A stretch of DNA of 64,000 nt, taken from NCBI RefSeq assembly GCF_037977235.1, contig NZ_CP150276.1, positions 1,860,001-1,924,000 on the forward strand, given 5' to 3'. The notes beneath the pieces were generated by a model. The model was not told where the DNA came from. It did not search any database and saw only the letters and a list, made by a program, of their open reading frames with translations. Positions 38,099 through 46,627 of the stretch are shown in pieces; position 1 is the first letter of the stretch, and every line of letters begins with the position of its first letter. Both the position numbers and the translations under genes were made by a program. This DNA is from Paenibacillus sp. FSL K6-0276 (GTDB taxonomy: Bacteria; Bacillota; Bacilli; Paenibacillales; Paenibacillaceae).

Positions 38099-38736
38099 TG
38101 AAAAAACAATAGCCGAGCGGCTTGTACACCAAAATAAAGCCCAAAACCAACAAGCGAAAGGCCTGACAGCACGGAGATCGATTTTAAAACACCGGTTGTG
38201 AGGACTTTACGGAACATGCTCGAAGCGGCCGCCATCGATACATCCCAGATCAAAATTCCAAGTACAATAGCTCCGCTATAAATCAACAACTGCTGCATTG
38301 GATACTCCATGGCCGCTTTGGCCAAAATAGACCCGTATATCCCTAGCCAAAATAATATGGAAAGCGGATTGAATAAAGACATCAGTAAACCGGACCAATA
38401 AGACTTAGTTAAGGATGAATCACTGCTTCTCATACCGGGTTCTGATACCACACCAGCATTTTTAATGCTCTCTATGCCCGTATACACCAGCACAAAGAAA
38501 CCAAATAACCACAAGAATGCTTTAATAAAAGGGGATTCTAGTAGATGGATCACCCCAAAGTAAACTAGTAACATGAAAATGATATCTGCACTTATGGCTC
38601 CAAGCCCCACCATCCAAGCATGCCAGAAGCCCTTGCGGATTCCTTTGTCCAGTTGAGCAGCATTAATGGGACCAATAGGTGCGGACAGCGAAAGACCAAG
38701 AAATATATATCCTATAAATGTGTTTATAGCGTTCAC
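38095..38736 (-). CDS. LysE/RhtB-family exporter
   Basis: About 213 residues with six TM helices. LysE-family N-terminus 'GYIFLGLSLSAPIGPINAAQ', later 'YWSGLLMSLFNPLSILFWLG'. Family members export amino acids or related solutes. The start is uncertain: an upstream frame runs from 38793, but conservation begins just after GTG 38736, which overlaps AGGGGAG. Converges on the APC permease. Confidence 0.85.
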   Translation of the reverse strand: MNAINTFIGYIFLGLSLSAPIGPINAAQLDKGIRKGFWHAWMVGLGAISADIIFMLLVYFGVIHLLESPFIKAFLWLFGFFVLVYTGIESIKNAGVVSEPGMRSSDSSLTKSYWSGLLMSLFNPLSILFWLGIYGSILAKAAMEYPMQQLLIYSGAIVLGILIWDVSMAAASSMFRKVLTTGVLKSISVLSGLSLVGFGLYFGVQAARLLFFH

Positions 38737-38796
38737 TCCCCTAATGTTTGTGTTTAGTACTAGCCTATTCAAAAGAAACAATCTGTAGGACAATCA

Positions 38797-38826
38797 AAAA
38801 GGCCTCCGATTTCTCGAAGGCCTCTT
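38797..38826 (-). terminator. Terminator on the minus strand beside the MFS relic
   Basis: GAGGCCTTCGAGAAATCGGAGGCC followed by TTTTT when read on the minus strand. It probably once ended the MFS-type gene whose relic lies just upstream. Confidence 0.75.
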
Positions 38827-38925
38827 CAGGGTACAATCAACTAAAGAGAAATGGCTTTATTCGCTGTTGCAACATCATTAGAGAGAAGCTTTGGGAGGTC
38901 ATAGGCTTTGCCGTGGAGTTGGAAC

Positions 38926-39102
38926 GCAGCACATCATCCGATAAAACCATAGCTGGTTTGAAGTCCGCGTAGCAGCCTGTTTGCATCCCCGCACCGTAAA
39001 GTCGCTTCATACCTTCGATCACAGTACTTATAGTATAATGTCCATCACGCTGCCCACTCCCATTAGGATAACCGTAGGATAAATCATCGCAATGCTAATG
39101 CC
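38926..39102 (-). pseudogene. MFS transporter relic (copy of the 41567 gene)
   Basis: Nucleotide-level match to the 3' part of the intact MFS gene at 41567-42805: shared tracts such as ATCCGATAAAACCATA, TTGAAGTCCGCG, CACCGTAAAG, CACGCTGCCCACTCCCATTA and CCGTAGGATAAATCATCGCA occur in the same order. About 65 bp are deleted inside (near 39066) and the frame is destroyed. The rest of the gene is gone. Confidence 0.85.
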
Positions 39103-39187
39103 TGTACGGTGAACAAAATGATATAATTAAGAAACATGTTTAATGGCAGAAATGATCAGATTGTTGATCAACGAAGGAGAGAGAGAT

Positions 39188-39550
39188 TTGAAGAATAACA
39201 TCCTCGAATACTGTTTGAAAAAGAAAGGAGCGACTCAGGAGCATCCGTTTGGACCCACTCCATTGGTCATCAAAGTTGCTGATAAAATGTTCGCACTTAT
39301 TTTTGAGGAAACAGGGAAGGTTGTTCGCTTAAACCTAAAATGTGACCCAGTCATTGCGGAAAACCTAAGAGAGCAACATGAGAGCGTTCGACCGGGATTT
39401 CATATGAACAAAAAGCACTGGAATTCAATCATGATTGATGGTTCCTTGCCAGAGTCGGATGTCTTTGACATGATTGACCACTCTTACGATATGGTTGTCA
39501 AAAAGCTTCCTAAAAGCCTCCGAGAATCTATAGTGGAAATGAACAAATGA
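39188..39550 (+). CDS. MmcQ/YjbR family protein
   Basis: 120 residues. A single MmcQ/YjbR-like (CyaY-fold) domain: 'ATQEHPFGPTPLVIKVADKM', 'GKVVRLNLKCDPVIAENLRE', 'GFHMNKKHWNSIMIDGSLPE'. The fold suggests DNA binding; its role is not established. The frame is open from 39143, but TTG 39188 lies 8 nt after AAGGAG and starts where family members start. It overlaps the MATE gene by 4 bp. Confidence 0.85.
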   Translation: MKNNILEYCLKKKGATQEHPFGPTPLVIKVADKMFALIFEETGKVVRLNLKCDPVIAENLREQHESVRPGFHMNKKHWNSIMIDGSLPESDVFDMIDHSYDMVVKKLPKSLRESIVEMNK

Positions 39551-40923
39551 AGGATCAAATGAAGGATCGGTTTGCCAACAAAAGTATTCCCAAGCTGATT
39601 TTCTTGTTGGCTATTCCTGCAGTCATAGCCAGTTGATCAATGCCATGTATAGTGTTGTTGATCGGATGTTCCTCGGAAGAATGGAGGAGGGAGGGACGCT
39701 TGCCTTATCAGCTATAGGTATATCTTTTCCGATCATTATGTTGATTTCAGCATTTGCGGCTCTAATCGGAGCTGGCGGAGCCCCTCTAGCTTCTATAAAA
39801 ATGGGTGAAGGTGAACATAAAAAAGCAGAAGAATTACTAGGAAGTTGTTGTTCTATGCTACTAATGGCATCCGTAATCCTAACAGCTTTGTTTCTTATCT
39901 TTAAGTCCCCATTCTTAACGCTATTCGGAGCGAGCCACGAAACATTGCCGCTAGCCAACGATTTTTTAGGCATTTACCTCTTTGGAACTGTGGCGGTGCT
40001 CATTTCATTGGGGTTGAATCCATTTATTGCAGCACAAGGATATGCCAAAACAGCCATGCTCACGGTATGCGTTGGTGCGGTTGTGAATATCATCCTTGAC
40101 GCCATTTTTATTTTTGAGATGAATATGGGAATTAAGGGTGCAGCTTTGGCTACTGTTATTGCACAATTTATTTCGGCCATTTGGGTATTGGGGTTCTTAA
40201 CCTCTAAACGAGCTCATCTGCGCTTGCGTCTATCCAACATGCGCATTAACCCTAAGGAAGCCGCTAGTATACTAGCATTGGGACTTTCTCCATTCATTAT
40301 GAATTCAACCGAAAGTTTAATTCAAATCGTATTTAACACGTCGCTAGCCAAATTTGGAGGCGACATGTACGTGGCTGCCATGGGGATTATGGGAACACTG
40401 ATGCAAATTTTTGGGACGCTGATATCTAGTTTTGCTCAAGGGGCACAACCTATTATAAGTTATAATTATGGAGCTCGCGATTTTGCACGTGTAAAATCCA
40501 CAATTATATATTGTAGTATTCTTTGCGCTGCTTTTGGATTGTCGATGTGGAGCATAGCCATTTTTATACCACAGCTTCCCATTAACATTTTTACCAATAA
40601 TCCTGAGCTTGTAGCTCTCATCCAGATTAATGAAGATATTTTTCCTTGGCACTTGTATTTTTGGTATTCAATTGGCTTTTCAACAAGTATTTATCGCCTT
40701 GGGCCAAGCCCGAGTTTCTATTTTTATCGCGATTTTGCGTAAGATTATCTTGCTAATTCCATTGGTACTCTTGCTCCCGACATTTATTAGCCCGAAAACA
40801 GATGCAGTTATTATTGCTGAACCTATTGCTGATTTTTGTGCGGCACTAACTTGCTGTGTTTTATTTGGACTAACTATAAAGAAGCTTTTTAAAGATAGCT
40901 CTGATAAAGCTGGAATACTATGA
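39547..40923 (+). pseudogene. MATE efflux transporter with two frameshifts
   Basis: Three consecutive frames spell one MATE (multidrug and toxin extrusion) protein of about 455 residues. The first runs 'FANKSIPKLIFLLAIPAVIA' and stops near 39636. The second (39633-40742) runs from 'LINAMYSVVDRMFLG' to 'NPELVALIQINEDIF'. The third (to 40923) resumes at 'FFLGTCIFGIQLAFQQVFI'. The first break is explained by one missing C at 'GCCAGTTGATC'. The second is near 40650. All 12 TM segments are otherwise recognisable, so inactivation is recent or the breaks are sequence errors. Confidence 0.88.
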
Positions 40924-40945
40924 AAATATCTTTAGCTTTTAAGGT

Positions 40946-41037
40946 AAGGATGATTCACTGGAGGACCTTTATGAGAAGATTGCGGCTGAACCGCACGGAT
41001 TATTATTGATGATCGGAATCAGAAGCGGGTGTTATGA
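40946..41037 (+). pseudogene. cotJC 3'-end relic
   Basis: Bases 40946 on translate to 'KDDSLEDLYEKIAAE', matching CotJC 'KGDPLADLYEDIAAE'. After an internal deletion, 41003-41037 nearly repeat the last bases of the real cotJC (TATTATTGATGATCGGAATC at both places, then AGAAGCGGGTGTT and a stop). The two parts are in different frames. A clear dead copy of the spore catalase gene. Confidence 0.85.
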
Positions 41038-41234
41038 GATTATTACTTCGTTTTAGGGTGATATCGCTTTAACAAAATTTCTCCCAGCAGTTTATCGACC
41101 CAATAGAAGGTGTGTCCATTGATACCATTGTTGCGCGCATCATGAGCTCGGATTGTAGATTTAATTATGTATGTACTACGTTGCCGGACTGTATAGTCGC
41201 TATTTCAGGATTTAGTCTCTTTTGGCGGAGCGTT
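41038..41234. other. Intergenic region, nothing recognised
   Basis: About 200 bases of non-coding sequence between the cotJC relic and a palindromic element; no supported gene or RNA. Confidence 0.4.
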
Positions 41235-41311
41235 CGGACTCAGGAGTCGCTATCTGGATAAAAAGTACCTGTTTTTGCGCAAAAACAACTCAATAACGCC
41301 TCTGGAGTCCG
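41235..41311. repeat. 77-bp palindromic intergenic element
   Basis: Imperfect 19-bp inverted repeats (CGGACTCAGGAGTCGCTAT at 41235-41253; ATAACGCCTCTGGAGTCCG at 41293-41311) enclose the perfect palindrome GTTTTTGCGCAAAAAC (41271-41286). It can fold into one long cruciform. It resembles dispersed short repeats of Paenibacillus. Confidence 0.65.
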
Positions 41312-41501
41312 AAAAACCTCGATTTTGCCCTTTTTTAAGCAAATACCGTCATCTAAGTCTGATGGTGATCTTGGTCGGTCAATAGCACAATATCTCATCA
41401 GCTCGTTTGCTCGGGGACTCACAGCTCAATAGCCCTGTTCAATAGCTGACCTTCTTACCACACCGTCCGGTGCAGCAACGATGACGAAACCAAAGTTCAA
41501 C

Positions 41502-41533
41502 AAAAAACCTGCCATAAAATCAGCAGGTTTTTG
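41502..41533 (-). terminator. Terminator of the minus-strand MFS gene
   Basis: On the minus strand AAAAACCTGC pairs with GCAGGTTTTTT; it lies 35 nt downstream of the MFS stop. Confidence 0.85.
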
Positions 41534-41566
41534 CATGGATGAGCAGAAATAAGTGCAACAACTATT

Positions 41567-42805
41567 CTAGATAAGTTCTTGGAGACGATGTAAATAACGA
41601 TACAGCACACAACCGGATATCGCGCATACCGCCGCACAGAATCCGATAAAACCATAACCAGCTTGAAGTCCGCGCAGTATACCTGTTTGCGTCTCCGCAC
41701 CGTAAAGCCTCTTCACACCTTCGATCACTGCACCTATTGCATAGTTGCCAATCACGCTGCCCACTCCCATTAACGTAACTGTAAATGTGATGGCGGTGTC
41801 GCTACCATGCGGATATCTCTTTGCGATAAAGGCCATCACCGTAGGATAAATCATCGCAATGCCAATTCCTGCTGCTGCGAATAGAAAAGCGAGTTGCTCC
41901 CCACCCAAAATAGCAGCAAACGTACATAAGGCAGAGAAGGCTGAAAAGATGATAAGCGATAGGTTGAATCCAATTTTATCTGTAACGGGCCCTAGCAGGA
42001 GCCTTGCTAACGAGAAGCAGAGAAAGAAGGTGGACAGCATTCCTGAAGCAGTAACTGTATCCCACTTGTATGCTTTTTCAAGGAAATTTACGAGCCATCC
42101 GCCTACGGCAAGCTCCGACACAACTCCGAAGGAAAGGATAAGAACCATTAGCCATAAAGCCGGATCACGGACCAGCGTTTTTAATGGAATTCGGTCCTCA
42201 TGCGGAAGATCGTCACCTGGAAACGTACTCCGTAAGGCAAATAGAATAGGTAGCAAAGAAAGGCTAAGCATAATTAGATACATTCCGCGCCAATCAAGTG
42301 TATGACCGAATACACTTACCGTCATTAGTCCTGTTGCCAGCAGTGGAGCTAACGTGGAACTAAACCCGTAAAAGAAATGGGATAAGTTCATCATGGTCCC
42401 AGTATTTTTTACAAAGATGCGTGCTCCCAAAATGGCAAGACCAATCTCCAGCATTCCGTTTCCGATGTACATTAGGAAATAAGAAGCTGAGAAGAAAGGG
42501 TAGCTGTGGGAGATATAGATTAACAATCCTGAGAATATCATGGATGCAAAAGCAATGATACTGACAGCCTTGATCCCCCACTTCCGAACCAATACAGCTG
42601 TAAAGGAGCAGGCGATCAAATAACCTAATGCATTTAGGGATAAAAGGGTGCCGAGCTGTTTCTCGTCCAGACTGAAGTCAAATTGGATTCGCGGAATGGC
42701 GGGTCCTTTAATATTTTCCGATATGCCAAACACTATAAATCCTAAAAAGATGGTCGCCAATTGCATGGCATAAATCTTGTTAAATCCCCCGAAGCGCTTT
42801 TTCAA
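41567..42805 (-). CDS. MFS transporter
   Basis: 412 residues with 12 TM helices. The pattern is of the sugar-porter-like or FucP/YfkF-type MFS group ('FSLDEKQLGTLLSLNALGYL', 'AVLVRKWGIKAVS' motif A, 'GLAILGARIFVKNTGTMMNL'). The substrate is unknown. Followed downstream by its terminator. It is preceded by an acetyltransferase gene 27 nt upstream on the same strand, so the two are probably co-transcribed. A decayed copy of its 3' part is at 38926. Confidence 0.9.
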   Translation of the reverse strand: MKKRFGGFNKIYAMQLATIFLGFIVFGISENIKGPAIPRIQFDFSLDEKQLGTLLSLNALGYLIACSFTAVLVRKWGIKAVSIIAFASMIFSGLLIYISHSYPFFSASYFLMYIGNGMLEIGLAILGARIFVKNTGTMMNLSHFFYGFSSTLAPLLATGLMTVSVFGHTLDWRGMYLIMLSLSLLPILFALRSTFPGDDLPHEDRIPLKTLVRDPALWLMVLILSFGVVSELAVGGWLVNFLEKAYKWDTVTASGMLSTFFLCFSLARLLLGPVTDKIGFNLSLIIFSAFSALCTFAAILGGEQLAFLFAAAGIGIAMIYPTVMAFIAKRYPHGSDTAITFTVTLMGVGSVIGNYAIGAVIEGVKRLYGAETQTGILRGLQAGYGFIGFCAAVCAISGCVLYRYLHRLQELI

Positions 42806-42832
42806 ATTGAGATCCTCCCAGAACGGGTTACT

Positions 42833-43450
42833 TTATTGCTCGATGTCTCTGTAATACTCTTCTTTAAGTTGTTCCCAGTGTTGCTTATCGTCTTCGGTGA
42901 CTGCTCTTAATACCTTGCATGGGTTACCCACCGCAATTACATTGTCAGGGATATCCTTAGTCACGACTGAACCTGCACCGATGATCACATTGTTGCCGAT
43001 ATTTACCCCAGGATTGATTACGGCATTTCCGCCAACCCACACATTGTTTCCAATGGTAATCGGTGTACCAAATTCAAGCATACTAATACGAACGTCCGCA
43101 TCAATGGGATGGCCAGCGGTATATACACTTACTCTGGGTCCAAAGAGAACATTTTCACCTATAGTTACTTTTGCTACGTCCAGGATAATGCAGTCGAAAT
43201 TAGCATAAAAGTTATTTCCAACGGTAATATTGCTACCATAATCACAGCGGAAAGGCGGCTCAACATGCAATGATTTGCCCGTAGACTCAAATAATTTCTT
43301 AAGTAATTCTACTCTATATTCACCTTGTTCTTCCGTCGTATTGTTAAATAAACGAGTGAGCATTCTGGATCTTTTACTATCCTTTGCTAATTCTTCACCG
43401 CCTGCCATATATAGCTTTCCTGCAATCATGTTTTCTTTGTTTGTTGCCAT
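42833..43450 (-). CDS. Maltose/galactoside O-acetyltransferase family enzyme
   Basis: 205 residues: an N-terminal Maa domain ('MIAGKLYMAGGEELAKDSKR') and a left-handed beta-helix of hexapeptide repeats. The catalytic His is in 'SVYTAGHPIDADVR'. The C-terminal loop reads 'GAGSVVTKDIPDNVIAVGNP'. It transfers acetyl from acetyl-CoA to a sugar, thought to detoxify non-metabolised sugars. AGGAGG site upstream. It lies between the MFS gene and a broken ROK regulator, which suggests a former sugar-response cluster. Confidence 0.93.
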   Translation of the reverse strand: MATNKENMIAGKLYMAGGEELAKDSKRSRMLTRLFNNTTEEQGEYRVELLKKLFESTGKSLHVEPPFRCDYGSNITVGNNFYANFDCIILDVAKVTIGENVLFGPRVSVYTAGHPIDADVRISMLEFGTPITIGNNVWVGGNAVINPGVNIGNNVIIGAGSVVTKDIPDNVIAVGNPCKVLRAVTEDDKQHWEQLKEEYYRDIEQ

Positions 43451-43523
43451 TCGTAGTTCCTCCTGATGTTCTTGTTTGTTTTAGATCCATGCTGCAAATA
43501 ATGCTAGCTCAATAGATAACTCT

Positions 43524-44075
43524 TTACCGCCGCTTCTCAACCAGTTGCAACGGATAGGTCAAGCTTTCAAGTGTGATCGCAATTAATCCGTTCATATAAT
43601 GTTTATCAGGTTGATCCAGCACAATTAAGTGAGGCATATGCTCCTCTGGAATGACTTCCAGACAATTTTGATATATATATGGCACATCCTCTTGCCTAAC
43701 TTGTTCGCCAGTGATCGCTATAGTCTCAGGGTTAATAATTGCCGTCAATGAGGAGATGGTATGAGCTGCTAGAGGGATAAACGTTTCAGTCTGACCCAAA
43801 CGGCTAAATTGCTCATCGCGCGAGATTCCAAACGGTAAAAAAGAAACTTCGCCCGCAAATCTAGTATTACCTTTGTGAATATGCCCGTCGATCATCATTC
43901 CTGCACCTGGAAAGGCGCCTTTGATAAAGGTCAATACGACGATGGTCTTATCCTCTTCATAATCCTGCTGTTTATAAAATCCATAAACGGTCAGGTTCAT
44001 GTCATTATCAATCGTGACTTCAATCTCATATTTCTCTCTGAGGATTGACTCTAAGGGAGCGGCCCCCGGTTGTTT
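43524..44075 (-). pseudogene. ROK-family regulator/kinase, N-terminally truncated
   Basis: Open from 44075 down to 43524. It starts within the ROK fold ('EVTIDNDMNLTVYGFYKQQ', the ENDxN motif) and continues through 'GAGMMIDGHIHKGNTRFAGE'. The HTH and ATP-binding half are missing, and a TGA precedes the fragment ('LDN*KQPGAAPLESILREKY'). The CxCGxxGC zinc site of most ROK proteins is absent too. The ATG at 44000 would give a 158-residue product, but it lies inside the domain and has no ribosome site. Probably the dead regulator of the acetyltransferase/MFS genes. Confidence 0.8.
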
Positions 44076-44262
44076 TCAGTTGTCCAAGCATTCAGACTCC
44101 ATCATAACTAAGTACTCTCTAGCGCTCACCGCACAAAGACTATGGGTTAAAGTAAGAATCCGTTGTATAGCCTATTTTAAAAAAAGAAGCTGACCCATAA
44201 GTAGAGTTCTCTACTTTATGGAGAGCCTCTCTTTAATCAGTTCGCAACCTACCCTACCAAAG
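44076..44262. other. Intergenic region between ROK relic and HxlR gene
   Basis: About 190 bases. An imperfect hairpin around AGTAGAGTTCTCTACTTT (44200-44217) followed by GGAGAGCC may end the minus-strand HxlR gene. No gene is seen. Confidence 0.4.
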
Positions 44263-44607
44263 CTACGTCCATTTGGCCGACAATAGCTTCATTTCCTTCA
44301 AAATTTGATGTAAATCCTCACCTTTTGGAGTTAATGAATATTCCACTGTAACCGGTACGGTAGGAAATACGTTGCGCTCAAGTACACCGTGTTCCTCTAA
44401 ATGGCGCAACGTACTAGTTAACGCACGGGGGCTAACATTAGTGATTTTTCGCTGCAGCGCTCCAAAGCGTTGAGTGCCATTGATTTGCTCTCTTAGCACA
44501 AGAAAAGCCCATTTTCCGCCCAATACTTCAAGTGTTTTTTCTACATTACACTCAATAGTAAGTGGGGTTTTAGGGATATAATTACTTGTAGATTTAGCTG
44601 TATCCAA
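44263..44607 (-). CDS. HxlR-family transcriptional regulator
   Basis: About 114 residues, one winged helix-turn-helix of HxlR type: 'CNVEKTLEVLGGKWAFLVLR', 'RFGALQRKITNVSPRALTST', 'LEEHGVLERNVFPTVPVTVE'. The conserved N-terminal Cys is the redox or electrophile sensor in relatives such as YodB and HypR. TTG 44607 is chosen because AGGAGGAG lies about 5 nt upstream; the frame itself is open to 44667. It is divergent from the aldo/keto reductase gene, with CTAG-centred palindromes between them, so control of that gene and of itself is likely. Confidence 0.9.
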   Translation of the reverse strand: MDTAKSTSNYIPKTPLTIECNVEKTLEVLGGKWAFLVLREQINGTQRFGALQRKITNVSPRALTSTLRHLEEHGVLERNVFPTVPVTVEYSLTPKGEDLHQILKEMKLLSAKWT

Positions 44608-44631
44608 GGAATCTCCTCCTGTTTCGGTGCC

Positions 44632-44649
44632 ACTATACTCTAGTATAGT
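44632..44649. promoter_or_regulatory. Perfect inverted repeat, probable HxlR operator
   Basis: ACTATACT-CT-AGTATAGT: 8-bp perfect arms with 2-bp spacer, 25 nt before the HxlR start. A further CTAG-centred half-site, ACTACTCTAGAGAT, follows at 44651-44664. Confidence 0.6.
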
Positions 44650-44706
44650 AACTACTCTAGAGATCATATAATAAACTAAATTTCACTTCTTCCTATTATA
44701 TACAAA

Positions 44707-44720
44707 CTATTCTAGAATGA
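44707..44720. promoter_or_regulatory. Second CTAG-centred palindrome in the HxlR-reductase gap
   Basis: CTATTCTAGAATGA contains the perfect palindrome ATTCTAGAAT (44709-44718), related to the 44632 repeat. It is about 60 nt before the aldo/keto reductase start, where a repressor could cover its promoter. Confidence 0.45.
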
Positions 44721-44781
44721 ATATGTGCGTTAGGCAACCTGCCGAAATCATAACACGGAACTATGGAGAGGAGCAGTTATT

Positions 44782-45714
44782 ATGAAATATCGTAGATTAG
44801 GTGGAACAGGCCTAAAAGTTAGCGAGATTAGTTTGGGAAGCTGGCTGACATACGGAGGATACGTAGAAAGAGATAATGCTGTTAAAGCCATTGAAACCGC
44901 TTACGAATTAGGCGTGAATTTTTTTGATACGGCAAATGTTTACGAAAAGGGTGCTGCTGAGAAAGTGCTAGGCGAGACCTTGCGGAACTATCCTAGAGAA
45001 TCCTATGTGCTCGCAACTAAAGTATTTGGCGAAATGGGGACAGGGCCTAACGATCGTGGACTATCCCGTAAGCATATCACTGAGCAGTGCCATGCCAGCT
45101 TGAAGCGTCTCGGAGTAGAATACGTGGATATAATGTATTGCCACCGTTTTGATACGGAAACTCCAATTGAAGAGACCTTACGTGCGCTGGATGATCTAGT
45201 TCGTCAGGGTAAGGTGTATTATGTCGGAGTTAGTGAGTGGACTGCGGCGCAAATGACGGAAGCGTTAGCTGTAGCAGATCGCTATTTGCTAGATCATATC
45301 GTGGTTAATCAACCGATTTATAATATGTTCGAACGTTATATTGAAAAAGAAATCATTCCGCTCGGCGAGCGCCGTGGCATTGGACAGGTTGTATTTTCTC
45401 CGCTAGCTCAAGGTTTGTTAACTGGGAAGTATAACACCGATATTCCTGAGGATAGTCGCGCAGCTAAGCTGGATCGGCTGAAGAAGGCGATTACGGAAGA
45501 GAAGATTGACAAGGTTCGTCAATTGAGCGGAGTCGCTTCGGAGCTGAATATTTCCGTAGGAAATCTGGCTTTAGCTTGGATATTGCGTCAGCCTAATGTG
45601 GCTAGTGCGCTGGTGGGTGCCAGTCGTCCGGAGCAGGTCGTGGAGAATGTGAATGCTTCCGGTATAGAGCTCTCAGAAGATATTTTGAAACAGATTGAAG
45701 GTATCCTTAGTTAG
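44782..45714 (+). CDS. Aldo/keto reductase
   Basis: 310 residues, a TIM-barrel NADPH-dependent reductase of the AKR type related to K+-channel beta subunits. The catalytic tetrad is visible: Asp and Tyr in 'FFDTANVYEKGAAEKVLG', Lys in 'VLATKVFG', His in 'DIMYCHRFD'. The C-terminal cofactor loop is 'SALVGASRPEQVVENV'. It probably reduces reactive carbonyls, which fits control by the divergent thiol-type HxlR regulator. GGAGAGGAG precedes the ATG. The epimerase gene follows after 29 nt. Confidence 0.94.
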   Translation: MKYRRLGGTGLKVSEISLGSWLTYGGYVERDNAVKAIETAYELGVNFFDTANVYEKGAAEKVLGETLRNYPRESYVLATKVFGEMGTGPNDRGLSRKHITEQCHASLKRLGVEYVDIMYCHRFDTETPIEETLRALDDLVRQGKVYYVGVSEWTAAQMTEALAVADRYLLDHIVVNQPIYNMFERYIEKEIIPLGERRGIGQVVFSPLAQGLLTGKYNTDIPEDSRAAKLDRLKKAITEEKIDKVRQLSGVASELNISVGNLALAWILRQPNVASALVGASRPEQVVENVNASGIELSEDILKQIEGILS

Positions 45715-45743
45715 TCAAGTGTTCATAAAAAGGAGATACGATC

Positions 45744-46592
45744 ATGGCGAAAGTAGTTGTTACTGGCGGAAGTGGAATGCTTGGTAGATGGGTCGTCCGA
45801 CATTTTGTAGAGCAAGGGTATGAGGTTGTGAATGTGGATACGCAAAAATCTGCAGATTCCTTGTGTCAAACGATCATTGCTGATTTGAATAATTTAGGTG
45901 AAGTGTACGGCGTACTTGCAGGCGCTGATGCAGTTGTGCATTTGGCTGCGATCCCAGCCGCAAATATAAAGACGAGTGAAGTCACTTTTCAAAACAATGT
46001 AGTTTCCACTTATAACATTCTGGAGGCCGCTGCTGGACTCGGAATTCGCAAAGCAGTTATTGCTTCCAGTGAATCCTCTTACGGAATCTGTTTTGCGGTT
46101 AACCCTTTAGGACCGCAGTATGTGCCTATGGATGAGGAGCATCCACAATTGCCTGAGGACAGCTATGGTCTGTCTAAAGTTGTGAATGAGCAGACAGCGG
46201 AGATGTTCCACCGCAGAATGGGCATACAGGTCGTTTCCCTAAGAATCGGAAATGTCATTGATCCATCGGCGTATGAGCGTTTCCCTTCCTTCATTCATGA
46301 TCCAGCGCAGCGCGATCGGATTTTGTGGAGTTATATTGATACACGGGATGTAGCTACAGCTTGCCAATTGGCTATTGAAACGGACGGACTGGGCGCGGTT
46401 GCTCTTAATATATGTGCAGATGAGACCAGCATGGCTGTTCCTAGCAGAGAGCTAATGGCCACGCGTTATCCGGAGGTGACGGATTTCCGTCATCCGCTGG
46501 AGGGTCATGAGTCGCTACTTAGTAATGAAAAGGCCAAGAAGCTGTTGAATTGGCAGCCGAAGCACGTATGGCGAGATTACGTTAACCAGTAA
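45744..46592 (+). CDS. NAD(P)-dependent epimerase/dehydratase (extended SDR)
   Basis: 282 residues. Rossmann motif 'VTGGSGMLGRWVVRHFVEQG', Ser in 'VIASSESSYG', YxxxK in 'DSYGLSKVVNEQ'. It acts on a nucleotide sugar or small carbonyl; the specificity is unknown. AAGGAG start site. Between the aldo/keto reductase and a broken SDR gene, apparently one operon. Confidence 0.9.
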   Translation: MAKVVVTGGSGMLGRWVVRHFVEQGYEVVNVDTQKSADSLCQTIIADLNNLGEVYGVLAGADAVVHLAAIPAANIKTSEVTFQNNVVSTYNILEAAAGLGIRKAVIASSESSYGICFAVNPLGPQYVPMDEEHPQLPEDSYGLSKVVNEQTAEMFHRRMGIQVVSLRIGNVIDPSAYERFPSFIHDPAQRDRILWSYIDTRDVATACQLAIETDGLGAVALNICADETSMAVPSRELMATRYPEVTDFRHPLEGHESLLSNEKAKKLLNWQPKHVWRDYVNQ

Positions 46593-46627
46593 ACAACGAG
46601 CCGGTTTCACTATAAGAAGCGTGCGAA

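Noticed and set aside
38748..39022. Short frames on both strands around the MFS relic
   Set aside because: They translate parts of the decayed MFS copy in mixed frames, not independent genes.
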